This document shows, piece after piece, positions 57,001-64,000 of a stretch of DNA of 64,000 nt (positions are counted from its first letter, which is position 1; the number at the start of each line of letters is the position of its first letter). The DNA comes from Flavobacteriaceae bacterium (lineage in GTDB: Bacteria; Bacteroidota; Bacteroidia; Flavobacteriales; Flavobacteriaceae), in contig QXYU01000020.1 in assembly GCA_009886755.1 (NCBI GenBank), positions 62,001 to 126,000 of the forward strand, in the 5' to 3' direction. The notes beneath the pieces were generated by a model. The model made no database searches and was not told where the DNA came from. It saw only the letters and a list, made by a program, of their open reading frames with translations. The translations under genes and the position numbers were made by a program.

Positions 57001-57905
57001 GACATATGCGCATCTTCTTTGTGCAATAAGATAGTTTTTACATCGGCTTCGATGATTTCATCGATATGCTCTTTTTCAAGGATCGTATCCCGATCGATGA
57101 TGATTTCGTTTCTTTCGATAGAAATTACCTCTCCAGTATCTTCATCTACGAAATCTTCGTGCCATGTTTTCAGAACACGAGCAGCCAATTTGCGACCCAA
57201 TACCTTTTTAAGTCCTGTTTTGGAAACTTTCACTTCCTCAGCCAAGTCGAAGATTTCAAGGATGTCCTTGTCTCTTTCGTAACCAATGGCACGGAAAAGG
57301 GTGGTCACAGGTAATTTTTTCTTACGGTCGATGTAGGCATACATCACACTATTGATATCGGTTGCGAATTCAATCCATGATCCTTTGAATGGAATCACAC
57401 GTGCCGAATAAAGCTTAGTACCGTTGGCATGGAACGATTGTCCAAAGAAAACACCAGGGGAACGGTGCAGCTGAGAAACAACGATTCTTTCAGCACCATT
57501 GATAATGAAAGTACCGCTAGGAGACATATAAGGGATGATTCCCAAAAATACGTCCTGAACGATGGTTTCGAAATCTTCGTGTTCTGGGTCGGTACAATAG
57601 AGTTTTAATCGCGCCTTCAAGGGTACGGAGTAGGACAAGCCTCTCTCAATACATTCTTGAATCGAATAGCGTGGCGGATCCACAAAGTAGTCCAAGAATT
57701 CTAGGACAAATTGGTTGCGGGTATCCGTGATGGGGAAGTTTTCCTTAAATGTGTTGAAAAGGCCTTCTTCAGCGCGTTCGTCTGATTTGGTTTCCAACTG
57801 AAAAAAATCCTGAAAGGATTTTATTTGTATATCGAGGAAATCGGGGTAATCTGGGGTGTGCTTAGCGGAAGTAAAATTTACTCGGTTGTGGACGGATCTC
57901 GGCAT
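54096..57905 (-). CDS. rpoB: RNA polymerase subunit beta
   Basis: 1269 residues. It includes the rifampicin-region core [34 protein letters not shown], and [38 protein letters not shown] and [12 protein letters not shown] are active-centre segments. The C-terminus ends [13 protein letters not shown]. Its start is [25 protein letters not shown] hairpin at 57965-58011 separates it from rplL, followed by a weak -33/-7 pair (TTTTTG, 17 bases, TAAATTTT) that could give rpoB its own promoter. Confidence 0.98.
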   Translation of the reverse strand: MPRSVHNRVNFTSAKHTPDYPDFLDIQIKSFQDFFQLETKSDERAEEGLFNTFKENFPITDTRNQFVLEFLDYFVDPPRYSIQECIERGLSYSVPLKARLKLYCTDPEHEDFETIVQDVFLGIIPYMSPSGTFIINGAERIVVSQLHRSPGVFFGQSFHANGTKLYSARVIPFKGSWIEFATDINSVMYAYIDRKKKLPVTTLFRAIGYERDKDILEIFDLAEEVKVSKTGLKKVLGRKLAARVLKTWHEDFVDEDTGEVISIERNEIIIDRDTILEKEHIDEIIEADVKTILLHKEDAHMSDYAIIHNTLQKDPTNSEKEAVEHIYRQLRNAEPPDEDTARGIIDKLFFSDQRYNLGEVGRYRMNKKLNLDVEMDKQVLTKLDIITIIKYLIELINSKAEIDDIDHLSNRRVRTVGEQLSSQFGVGLARMARTIRERMNVRDNEVFTPIDLINAKTLSSVINTFFGTNQLSQFMDQTNPLAEITHKRRLSALGPGGLSRERAGFEVRDVHYTHYGRLCPIETPEGPNIGLISSLGVFAKVNNLGFIETPYRKVENGKVDLENTIYLSAEEEENKLIAQSTVAVDNKGKITDDRVIARDQADFPVVTPDQINYTDVAPNQIASISASLIPFLEHDDANRALMGSNMMRQAVPLLRPESPIVGTGLERQVASDSRVLINAEGDGVVEYVDANKITIKYDLTEEERLVRFEEDTKSYNLIKFRKTNQGSCINLKPIVKKGDRVVKGQVLSQGYATEKGELALGRNMKVAFMPWKGYNFEDAIVISEKVVREDIFTSIHIDEYSLDVRDTKLGTEELTDDIPNVSEEATKDLDENGMIRIGAEVNPGDILIGKITPKGESDPTPEEKLLRAIFGDKAGDVKDASFKAPPSLHGVVIDKKLFTRSIKDKRKRNQDKQELEALDAAYDVKFQELKSVLVEKLFSILNGKTCQGVQNDLGEEVLPKGKKYTLKMLNAVEDYTHLTLGTWTTTKDTNSLINDLIHNYKIKENDLQGALRRENFTISVGDELPAGIKKLAKVYIAKKRKLKVGDKMAGRHGNKGIVARIVREEEMPFLDDGTPVDIVLNPLGVPSRMNIGQIYETVLGWAGQKLDKKFATPIFDGASLDEINSFTDEAGVPRFGHTYLYDGGTGERFDQPATVGVIYMLKLGHMVDDKMHSRSIGPYSLITQQPLGGKAQFGGQRFGEMEVWALEAYGASSTLQEILTVKSDDVIGRAKTYESIVKGDTLPEPGLPESFNVLMHELNGLGLDIRLEE

Positions 57906-57964
57906 CGATTCTCTCTGTTTTTATTACCAAAAAAATTTAAATAGATATGGGGGTATCAAAAATT

Positions 57965-58011
57965 GAAAAAGGCTTTGGGCTCCTACCTCGGTAGGAACCC
58001 AAAGCTTTTTC
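57965..58011 (-). terminator. Large hairpin between rplL and rpoB
   Basis: A stem of about 20 bp (GAAAAAG...CTCCTAC with GTAGGA...CTTTTTC, one bulge and one mismatch) follows the rplL stop by 14 bases on the minus strand, with T-rich tails. It probably attenuates ribosomal-protein transcripts before rpoB. Confidence 0.7.
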
Positions 58012-58024
58012 TACTGTATAAAGC

Positions 58025-58402
58025 TTACTTGAGCTCTACTTCGGCTCCAGCTTCTTCCAAAGAACTTTTCAATCCTTCGGCTTCGTCTTTTGCAACACCT
58101 TCCTTCAATGGGCTAGGTGCGTTATCAACTAATTCTTTAGCTTCTTTCAAGCCAAGACCAGTCAATTCTTTAACGAGTTTTACTACGGCAAGTTTTGATC
58201 CACCTGCTGCTTTCAAAATCACATCAAATTCTGATTTTTCTTCAGCGGCTTCACCACCACCACCACCGGCAGGACCAGCGACAGCTACAGCAGCTGCTGC
58301 AGGCTCAATACCGTATTCTTCTTTTAAAATATCAGCCAATTCATTGACTTCTTTTACAGTCAAGTTGACTAGTTGTTCTGCGAATTCTTTTAAATCTGCC
58401 AT
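58025..58402 (-). CDS. rplL: 50S ribosomal protein L7/L12 (bL12)
   Basis: 125-residue stalk protein that recruits translation GTPases. The N-terminal dimerisation helices are [33 protein letters not shown]. An Ala/Gly hinge ([22 protein letters not shown]) leads to the C-terminal domain with [21 protein letters not shown]. It lies 71 bases after rplJ and just before the 57965-58011 hairpin. Confidence 0.97.
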   Translation of the reverse strand: MADLKEFAEQLVNLTVKEVNELADILKEEYGIEPAAAAVAVAGPAGGGGGEAAEEKSEFDVILKAAGGSKLAVVKLVKELTGLGLKEAKELVDNAPSPLKEGVAKDEAEGLKSSLEEAGAEVELK

Positions 58403-58473
58403 TTTGTTAAGATTTTAAAAATTTAATTTTTCTGTTTATAAGGGTTGAGTGCGTACTTAATTAGTGTGTCAGT

Positions 58474-58989
58474 TTAACGTTCTGACAACGTCTTGAGGAT
58501 TCCAGAAAGATTGCCCCCTGCGGACTGAAGTCCAGACACTACATTTTTGGCAGGCGACTGAAGGATCATAATGATATCTCCAATCAATTCCTCTTTCGAT
58601 TTGATGGATACCAAGGCATCAATCATATCGTCACCAATGTAGATGGCTTCTTCAATAAACGCTCCTTTGAGGATCGGTTTTTCTGATTTCTTACGAAAAT
58701 CCTTAATCACTTTTGCCGGGGCGTTTCCAGATTCTGAAATCATCATCGAAGTATTGCCTTTCAAAGTGTCTTGCAATTCTCCAAAATCTTTATCAGAAGC
58801 CTCCATCGCTTTGGCAAGCAAAGTATTCTTCACCACTGCCAATTTGATATTTGCTTTAAAGCAAGCACGTCTCAAATCAGAGGATTGCGAAGCATTTAGA
58901 CCTGCAATATCGGTTAGGTAAAGGTTTTTTACCTCGGCCAATGTGGCTGTCAAATCTTCAATTACTTGGGCTTTTTCTTGTTTTGTCAT
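58474..58989 (-). CDS. rplJ: 50S ribosomal protein L10 (uL10)
   Basis: 171-residue base of the ribosomal stalk. VIEDLTATLAEVKNLYLTDIAGLNASQSSDLRRACFKANIKLAVVKNTLLAKA is the conserved N-terminal domain. The C-terminal helices (SPAKNVVSGLQSAGGNLSGILKTLSE) bind L12 dimers. It lies 20 bases after rplA. Confidence 0.96.
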   Translation of the reverse strand: MTKQEKAQVIEDLTATLAEVKNLYLTDIAGLNASQSSDLRRACFKANIKLAVVKNTLLAKAMEASDKDFGELQDTLKGNTSMMISESGNAPAKVIKDFRKKSEKPILKGAFIEEAIYIGDDMIDALVSIKSKEELIGDIIMILQSPAKNVVSGLQSAGGNLSGILKTLSER

Positions 58990-59009
58990 AAAACTTGAAT
59001 TTTACAAAC

Positions 59010-59699
59010 TTAGGCCATCTTCATTTCCACAGGGATTCCAGGACTCATCGTACTGGATAGATATACACTTTTCATGTAAATCCCCTTGGTGGAAGAAGGC
59101 TTTAGTTTTTGGATTGTTTTCAATAGCTCGTCGGCATTTTCAAATATTTTTTCAGCGGAAAAAGAGGCTTTTCCAATTGCCGCATGGACAATTCCGGTTT
59201 TGTCAACCTTAAAGTCAATTTTACCACCTTTAACGTCCGAAACGGCTTTCTTAATGTCCATGGTTACGGTTCCCGTTTTTGGGTTAGGCATCAAACCTCT
59301 CGGGCCGAGTACACGACCAAGGGGTCCGAGTTTTCCCATAACGCTGGGCATCGTGACAATCACATCTACATCGGTCCAACCATCTTTGATTTTTTGAAGA
59401 TACTCATCAAGACCAATGTAGTCAGCTCCTGCTTCTTTGGCTTCTTCCTCCTTATCGGGAGTTACAAGCGCCAAAACACGAACGGTCTTACCTGTTCCGT
59501 GAGGTAGTGTAACTACACCACGAACCATTTCATTGGCTTTACGAGGATCTACTCCAAGACGAATTGCTAGGTCTATAGAGGCATCAAATTTAGCTGTCGA
59601 TATTTCTTTTACCAGAGCAGAAGCTTCTTCTAAGGAATATAATTTCTTAAAATCCACTTTGGCTCTCGCTTCTTTCTGTTTTTTAGTAATACGTGCCAT
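59010..59699 (-). CDS. rplA: 50S ribosomal protein L1 (uL1)
   Basis: 229-residue protein of the ribosomal L1 stalk, which in many bacteria also represses its own operon. [32 protein letters not shown] and [22 protein letters not shown] are family hallmarks. It starts 9 bases after rplK. Confidence 0.97.
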   Translation of the reverse strand: MARITKKQKEARAKVDFKKLYSLEEASALVKEISTAKFDASIDLAIRLGVDPRKANEMVRGVVTLPHGTGKTVRVLALVTPDKEEEAKEAGADYIGLDEYLQKIKDGWTDVDVIVTMPSVMGKLGPLGRVLGPRGLMPNPKTGTVTMDIKKAVSDVKGGKIDFKVDKTGIVHAAIGKASFSAEKIFENADELLKTIQKLKPSSTKGIYMKSVYLSSTMSPGIPVEMKMA

Positions 59700-59708
59700 T
59701 GCTAGAAA

Positions 59709-60152
59709 TTATGAGTTAAAGGGAGCTTCCCCTGAAATTGTGAATCCCATTGAACGCGCTGTACCAGCCACCATTTTCATAGCAGACTCTACGGTAAAAG
59801 CATTCAAATCAGGCATTTTGTCTTCTGCAATCAATTTTACTTGATCCCATGTGACACTTGCCACTTTGTTTCTGTTGGGTTCACCAGATCCTTTCTTGGC
59901 TTTGGCTGCTTCCATCAATTGAACGGCCGCTGGAGGTGTCTTAATTACAAAGTCAAATGATTTGTCTTTGTACACAGAGATTGCAACAGGAAGAATTTTT
60001 CCCTGCTTATCTTGAGTTCTCGCATTAAACTGCTTACAGAACTCCATGATATTAACCCCTGCGGCACCCAGCGCGGGTCCAACCGGTGGCGACGGATTCG
60101 CAGCACCTCCCCGAACTTGAAGTTTTAAAACTTTGTCTATTTCTTTTGCCAT
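59709..60152 (-). CDS. rplK: 50S ribosomal protein L11 (uL11)
   Basis: 147-residue protein of the GTPase-associated centre. [37 protein letters not shown] is the standard N-terminus. The C-terminal rRNA-binding part ends [16 protein letters not shown]. The usual IKLQ-P-A-G-x-A motif reads KLQVRGGAA, in which the common lysine is replaced by Arg. Confidence 0.96.
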   Translation of the reverse strand: MAKEIDKVLKLQVRGGAANPSPPVGPALGAAGVNIMEFCKQFNARTQDKQGKILPVAISVYKDKSFDFVIKTPPAAVQLMEAAKAKKGSGEPNRNKVASVTWDQVKLIAEDKMPDLNAFTVESAMKMVAGTARSMGFTISGEAPFNS

Positions 60153-60221
60153 TGTTTTAATTGAGTTATTGATTCGCTTTGAGTGGAAGCTGAAAGGGAA
60201 TCAAATTTATCAGTGTAACAT

Positions 60222-60773
60222 TTATAATTTTTCTACTTGCATATAACTAAGCTCCAAGGGTGTTTTCCGACCAAAAATCTTCACCATCACTTCGAGCTTT
60301 CTTTTTTCTTCATTAACCTTTTCAATCGAACCGGTAAATCCATTGAAAGGACCGTCGATTACTTTAACGTTTTCACCAATCGTAAATGGAATGGCAATGT
60401 GTTCTGTGGACAGGGCCAATTCGTCTACTTTTCCAAGCATTCGATTGACTTCGGCGGTACGCAAAGGCACGGGCTCACCACCTTTGGTTTCTCCTAAGAA
60501 ACCAATCACGTTGGTAACCGATTTGATAATATGAGGAATCTCACCTGTTAGGTTGGCTTTGATCATAATATAGCCAGGGAAATAGGTGCGTTCCTTATTG
60601 ATTTTTTTTCCTTTACGGATCTGTACTACTTTTTCTGTAGGAACCAAAAGGTCTTCTACAGCATCTCCATATCCCATACGGTTGATTTCCGAATGGATAT
60701 AATCTTTGATTTTGGCTTCCTGTCCGCTTACTGCGCGAATGACATACCATTTTTTCTCGGTAACTTCAGCCAT
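60222..60773 (-). CDS. nusG: Transcription antitermination factor NusG
   Basis: 183 residues. The NGN domain has KWYVIRAVSGQEAKIKDYIHSEI, RKGKKINKERTYFPGYIMIKANL and VTNVIGFLG. The C-terminal KOW domain has ENVKVIDGPFNGFTGSIEKVNEEKRKLEVMVKIFGRKTPLELSYMQVEKL. It binds RNA polymerase and couples it to Rho or the ribosome. It is 6 bases after secE. Confidence 0.96.
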   Translation of the reverse strand: MAEVTEKKWYVIRAVSGQEAKIKDYIHSEINRMGYGDAVEDLLVPTEKVVQIRKGKKINKERTYFPGYIMIKANLTGEIPHIIKSVTNVIGFLGETKGGEPVPLRTAEVNRMLGKVDELALSTEHIAIPFTIGENVKVIDGPFNGFTGSIEKVNEEKRKLEVMVKIFGRKTPLELSYMQVEKL

Positions 60774-60779
60774 GGGGTC

Positions 60780-60974
60780 TTAGTTGATGAATTTAAAATA
60801 TCCAGAAACAACAGAAGACAAGACCGTGTCAGCACCCCAGATCACTAAGGAAAATAGCACTGAGAATACAAATACGATGACAACCAAACGTTGTAACTCG
60901 GCTCTAGGGGTCCAAGAAACATTGGTTTTCAACTCTTCGAATGAATCTTTAATATATGTTATAAATGCTGCCAT
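60780..60974 (-). CDS. secE: Preprotein translocase subunit SecE
   Basis: 64-residue short SecE with one membrane helix (about residues 29-55, LVVIVFVFSVLFSLVIWGADTVL). It is preceded by the amphipathic FITYIKDSFEELKTNVSWTPRAELQ, the conserved SecE surface helix. It stabilises SecY. It lies between tRNA-Trp and nusG. Confidence 0.95.
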   Translation of the reverse strand: MAAFITYIKDSFEELKTNVSWTPRAELQRLVVIVFVFSVLFSLVIWGADTVLSSVVSGYFKFIN

Positions 60975-60990
60975 ATCTGTCTTTTTTCAG

Positions 60991-61063
60991 CACGGGTTGA
61001 GAGGCTCGAACTCCCGACACCTGGTTTTGGAGACCAGTGCTCTACCAACTGAGCTAAACCCGT
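60991..61063 (-). tRNA. trnW: tRNA-Trp (CCA)
   Basis: 73 bases on the minus strand. The acceptor stem pairs ACGGGTT with AACCCGT, the D-arm contains TTTAGCTCAGTTGGTAGAGC and the anticodon loop is CTCCAAA between CTGGT and ACCAG, giving anticodon CCA. The T-arm contains GGGAGTTCGAGCCTCTC. The discriminator is G and no CCA is encoded, so the CCA-adding enzyme must complete it. Its place between tuf and secE is standard for the phylum. Confidence 0.97.
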
Positions 61064-61080
61064 TTTTATTTGACACAAAA

Positions 61081-61103
61081 GGCATCCGCCTTGGGCGGAC
61101 ACC
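61081..61103 (-). terminator. Hairpin between tuf and tRNA-Trp
   Basis: A 10-bp stem (GGTGTCCGCC with GGCGGATGCC, two G-T pairs) around CAA, followed by TTTTG on the minus strand. It could partly end tuf transcripts or act in processing of the tRNA. Confidence 0.55.
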
Positions 61104-61131
61104 TTAATGTATCATAAAAAAACCTTTTTTA

Positions 61132-62319
61132 TTAGTCTAGAATCTCAGTTACCTGACCGGCACCTACCGTTCTACCTCCTTCACGGATCGCAAAACGAAG
61201 ACCAACGCTCAATGCAATTGGAGAGATCAAGTCAACTGTAATAGTCAAGTTATCTCCAGGCATTACCATCTCTACTCCATCAGGAAGCACGATGTTTCCA
61301 GTTACGTCAGTGGTACGTACATAAAACTGAGGTCTGTAGTTGTTGTGGAAAGGTGTGTGACGCCCTCCTTCTTCTTTTTTCAAGATATACACCTCAGCCT
61401 TAAACTTGGCGTGTGGTGTTACAGAACCAGGCTTACAGATAACCATTCCTCTTTTGATATCTGTTTTTTCGATACCTCTCAAAAGGATTCCCACGTTATC
61501 TCCAGCTTCTCCTCGATCTAAGATTTTACGGAACATTTCAACTCCAGTAATAGTAGAGTCTAGTTTTTCAGCACCCATACCGATGATATCAATAGCATCA
61601 CCAGTGTTGGCAACTCCTGTTTCAATTCGACCTGTGGCTACTGTTCCACGACCTGTAATTGAGAATACATCTTCTACAGGCATTAAGAAGTCTTTGTCAA
61701 CGTCACGTTTTGGCAATTCAATCCATACGTCTACTTCTTCCATTAATTTCATTACAGTGTCAACCCACTTTTGCTCACCGTTCAAGGCACCCAAAGCAGA
61801 TCCTAATACGACAGGAGTGTTGTCTCCGTCATAGTCGTAGAAAGAAAGTAATTCACGTACTTCCATTTCAACCAACTCAAGAAGTTCTTCATCATCAACC
61901 ATATCGGCTTTGTTCAAGAATACAACGATTCTTGGCACTCCTACCTGACGACCTAAAAGGATGTGCTCACGTGTTTGTGGCATGGGTCCGTCTGTAGCTG
62001 CTACTACCAAAATGGCACCGTCCATCTGTGCAGCACCTGTAACCATATTTTTTACATAGTCGGCGTGACCAGGACAGTCAACGTGTGCGTAGTGACGATT
62101 TGCTGTTTGGTATTCAACGTGTGATGTGTTGATAGTAATACCACGCTCTTTTTCTTCGGGAGCGTTGTCAATTTGGTCGAAGCTTCGTGCTTCAGACAAA
62201 CCTGCGTCTGCCAATACTTTTGTTATCGCAGCAGTGAGTGTCGTTTTACCGTGATCTACGTGGCCGATCGTCCCAATATTTAAGTGGGGTTTCGACCGAT
62301 CAAAAGTTTCTTTAGCCAT
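61132..62319 (-). CDS. tuf: Elongation factor Tu
   Basis: 395 residues. G motifs: [16 protein letters not shown] (P-loop), [20 protein letters not shown] (switch I), [20 protein letters not shown] and a SALGALNG element. The barrel domains include [12 protein letters not shown] and [15 protein letters not shown], and the C-terminus ends [16 protein letters not shown]. It delivers aminoacyl-tRNA to the ribosome. It opens the tuf-tRNA-secE-nusG block, has a -7 box at 62352-62359 and a hairpin downstream. Confidence 0.98.
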   Translation of the reverse strand: MAKETFDRSKPHLNIGTIGHVDHGKTTLTAAITKVLADAGLSEARSFDQIDNAPEEKERGITINTSHVEYQTANRHYAHVDCPGHADYVKNMVTGAAQMDGAILVVAATDGPMPQTREHILLGRQVGVPRIVVFLNKADMVDDEELLELVEMEVRELLSFYDYDGDNTPVVLGSALGALNGEQKWVDTVMKLMEEVDVWIELPKRDVDKDFLMPVEDVFSITGRGTVATGRIETGVANTGDAIDIIGMGAEKLDSTITGVEMFRKILDRGEAGDNVGILLRGIEKTDIKRGMVICKPGSVTPHAKFKAEVYILKKEEGGRHTPFHNNYRPQFYVRTTDVTGNIVLPDGVEMVMPGDNLTITVDLISPIALSVGLRFAIREGGRTVGAGQVTEILD

Positions 62320-62351
62320 ATTTGATGTTTTCTATGTTGTTTTAAGAGGTG

Positions 62352-62359
62352 CAAATTTA
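62352..62359 (-). promoter_or_regulatory. -7 box TAAATTTG for tuf
   Basis: Exact TAnnTTTG match, 32 bases before the tuf ATG, with a TTTG about 15 bases further upstream, slightly closer than the usual 17-19. Confidence 0.5.
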
Positions 62360-62600
62360 AAAATTTTTTGGTTCCAAATCCTTTTTAATTCAATTTTTTA
62401 GATAATTTTTCGTACGTGAGAACTTGTCCCAAACTTCTCCAATGTCTTTGACCGCAATTTTGGATATAGTATTGTGCGTAATGACGCCATCGCATTTAGC
62501 ATGAGAAGTGAATCAAAAACCTATTTTAGAAATATTTTAAACTAATACAAAAATTGAGAAGATTGATTCCTCACCCACTTATATGTCGGCAACTTATTAG

Positions 62601-62608
62601 TACATTTG
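62601..62608 (+). promoter_or_regulatory. -7 box TACATTTG for the aconitase gene
   Basis: Exact TAnnTTTG match 30 bases before the ATG at 62639. No -33 TTG at the usual spacing. Confidence 0.45.
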
Positions 62609-62638
62609 CGACACCAAACTACAACTAAGTTTACTTTT

Positions 62639-64000
62639 ATGGCTTTTGATTTATCAATGATTCAAGACCTCTACAAACGTCTTGAAAAGAATGTTGAACA
62701 AGCAAGAACCCTCCTAGGGAAACCGCTTACCGCTAGCGAGAAAATTTTATACAACCACCTTTGGAATGCTCATCCGGCACAACCCTACTCACGAGGGGCT
62801 GATTATGTCGATTTTGCTCCGGATCGGATTGCTTGCCAAGACGCTACCGCACAAATGGCACTGCTTCAATTCATGCAAGCGGGTAAAGAAAAAGTAGCAG
62901 TTCCAACCACAGTGCATTGTGATCACTTAATCCAAGCGAAAGAAGGTGCCCAGAAAGACCTGAAAATGGCCAATACGACTTCCTCAGAAGTATTTAACTT
63001 TTTAGAATCTGTATCCAATAAATATGGAATTGGATTTTGGAAACCTGGAGCGGGAATTATTCACCAAGTGGTTTTGGAAAATTATGCTTTCCCCGGAGGA
63101 ATGATGATTGGAACCGATTCTCACACAGTAAATGCTGGTGGGCTTGGAATGCTCGCCATTGGTGTTGGAGGTGCTGATGCCGTGGACGTTATGGCAGGAA
63201 TGCCTTGGGAGTTGAAATTTCCAAAACTGATTGGTGTAAAGTTAACTGGTGAACTCAACGGTTGGTCTGCAGCAAAAGACGTAATCCTCAAAGTAGCTGG
63301 AATCCTAACTGTTAAAGGAGGTACTGGAGCCATCATCGAATATTTCGGCCCTGGAGCCGAAGCACTCTCTTGTACTGGAAAAGGAACCATCTGTAATATG
63401 GGAGCTGAAGTAGGCGCCACCACTTCCACCTTTGGTTATGATGCTTCTATGGAACGCTACTTACGCTCTACCGGGCGAGACGATATTGCCGATGCTGCCA
63501 ATGCCGTTAAAGAACATCTAACAGGTGACTCGGAAGTATATGCCAATCCCGAACAATACTTTGATCAGGTAATTGAAATCAATCTTTCGGAATTGATGCC
63601 GCACCTTAACGGGCCTTTTACCCCCGACCTAGCAACTCCTGTTGGTGAAATGTCTAACGCTGCCAAGAAAAACGAATGGCCCTTGGAAGTTGAATGGGGA
63701 CTCATCGGTTCGTGTACCAATTCTTCCTATGAAGACTTGTCTCGTGCCGCTTCCATCGCCAAGCAAGCCGTGGATAAAAAACTCACTACCAAAGCGGCTT
63801 TCGGAATCAACCCTGGATCAGAACAGGTTCGCTACACAGCCGAACGCGACGGACTTTTGCAAGTTTTTGAAGATTTGGATGCAACCATTTTCACCAATGC
63901 CTGTGGACCTTGTATTGGACAATGGGCACGTGCAGGCGCAGACAAACAAGAAAAAAACTCCATTGTTCACTCTTTTAACAGAAATTTTTCCAAACGCGCC
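62639..64000 (+). CDS. Aconitate hydratase, 5' part
   Basis: TCA-cycle enzyme that isomerises citrate to isocitrate using a 4Fe-4S cluster. The window holds the first 454 codons, in frame to the end; the rest lies beyond. The start is [42 protein letters not shown]. The form resembles the mitochondrial type: [69 protein letters not shown]. The cluster cysteines are in GSCTNSS and [10 protein letters not shown], all present. With sucC in the same window it fits a working TCA cycle, though the two are not co-transcribed. Confidence 0.95.
   Translation, partial: MAFDLSMIQDLYKRLEKNVEQARTLLGKPLTASEKILYNHLWNAHPAQPYSRGADYVDFAPDRIACQDATAQMALLQFMQAGKEKVAVPTTVHCDHLIQAKEGAQKDLKMANTTSSEVFNFLESVSNKYGIGFWKPGAGIIHQVVLENYAFPGGMMIGTDSHTVNAGGLGMLAIGVGGADAVDVMAGMPWELKFPKLIGVKLTGELNGWSAAKDVILKVAGILTVKGGTGAIIEYFGPGAEALSCTGKGTICNMGAEVGATTSTFGYDASMERYLRSTGRDDIADAANAVKEHLTGDSEVYANPEQYFDQVIEINLSELMPHLNGPFTPDLATPVGEMSNAAKKNEWPLEVEWGLIGSCTNSSYEDLSRAASIAKQAVDKKLTTKAAFGINPGSEQVRYTAERDGLLQVFEDLDATIFTNACGPCIGQWARAGADKQEKNSIVHSFNRNFSKRA

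Larger units (their letters stand above)
62320..62638. other. Divergent promoter region between tuf and the aconitase gene
   Basis: 319 bases, AT-rich and without a gene. The tuf side holds a -7 box with a TTTG 15 bases upstream. The aconitase side holds a -7 box at 62601-62608. The middle contains no recognised repeat or RNA. Confidence 0.5.

Overview
The window looks like ordinary core chromosome of a Bacteroidota, most likely Flavobacteriaceae. The evidence is a set of lineage-typical genes: the DUF4295 mini-protein after rpmB-rpmG, DUF3467 after rpoC, bshC, a DUF5916 barrel, DUF4369-like lipoproteins and a LysM/periplasmic-binding fusion. Shine-Dalgarno sites are not evident, and Bacteroidota -7 boxes (TAnnTTTG) recur at gene starts. 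I see no integrated phage, insertion sequence or CRISPR array. One tRNA gene (Trp) is present.

Layout. 1-6 kb: the 3' end of dapD, a GT2 glycosyltransferase, then a tight + operon tsaC-cca-ctaA-pRiA4b ORF-3-like gene, converging on an orphan protein with kinase-like motifs. 6-11 kb: uvrB, hsp20, sucC, lysA. 11-24.9 kb: a long minus-strand run with a nitronate monooxygenase-like gene, mnmA, two lipoproteins, yidC, pyrG, a LysM/receptor protein, guaA, bshC and rimO. 24.9-27.5 kb: rpmB-rpmG-DUF4295, then ftsY, an alpha/beta hydrolase and rimO. 27.7-33.6 kb: a retropepsin-like lipoprotein (+), then recR, a dihydrolipoyl acyltransferase E2, a DnaQ-type exonuclease, a FAH-family gene and cinA on the minus strand. 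33.7-38.5 kb: a sodium/solute symporter, a CoA-binding protein, fabH, an ABC1 kinase and its TetR regulator. 38.7-45.7 kb: htpG, a small membrane protein, a methyltransferase, alkB, a DUF5916 barrel and a lipoprotein. 45.7-49.4 kb: bcp, queD, idi, prfC and a decayed HEPN-type gene. 49.4-62.3 kb: the classic tuf-tRNA(Trp)-secE-nusG-rplKAJL-rpoBC-DUF3467 block. From 62.6 kb: the 5' part of an aconitase gene, cut by the window end.

Together these genes serve translation (tuf, ribosomal proteins, prfC, RimO, MnmA, TsaC, CCA enzyme), transcription, membrane-protein insertion (SecE, YidC, FtsY), nucleotide synthesis (PyrG, GuaA), the TCA cycle (SucC, aconitase), lysine synthesis (DapD, LysA), repair (UvrB, RecR, AlkB) and chaperoning (Hsp20, HtpG).

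The points most worth a second look are: (1) a shared, non-standard promoter layout in front of hsp20 and htpG, 30 kb apart; (2) several housekeeping genes whose start codon lies only 3-6 bases after a -7 box, suggesting leaderless mRNAs; (3) a frameshifted, truncated HEPN-type gene that keeps an R-x4-H motif; (4) an orphan protein with a possible protein-kinase-like catalytic loop; (5) a probable TetR operator. No clear new multi-gene system was found.
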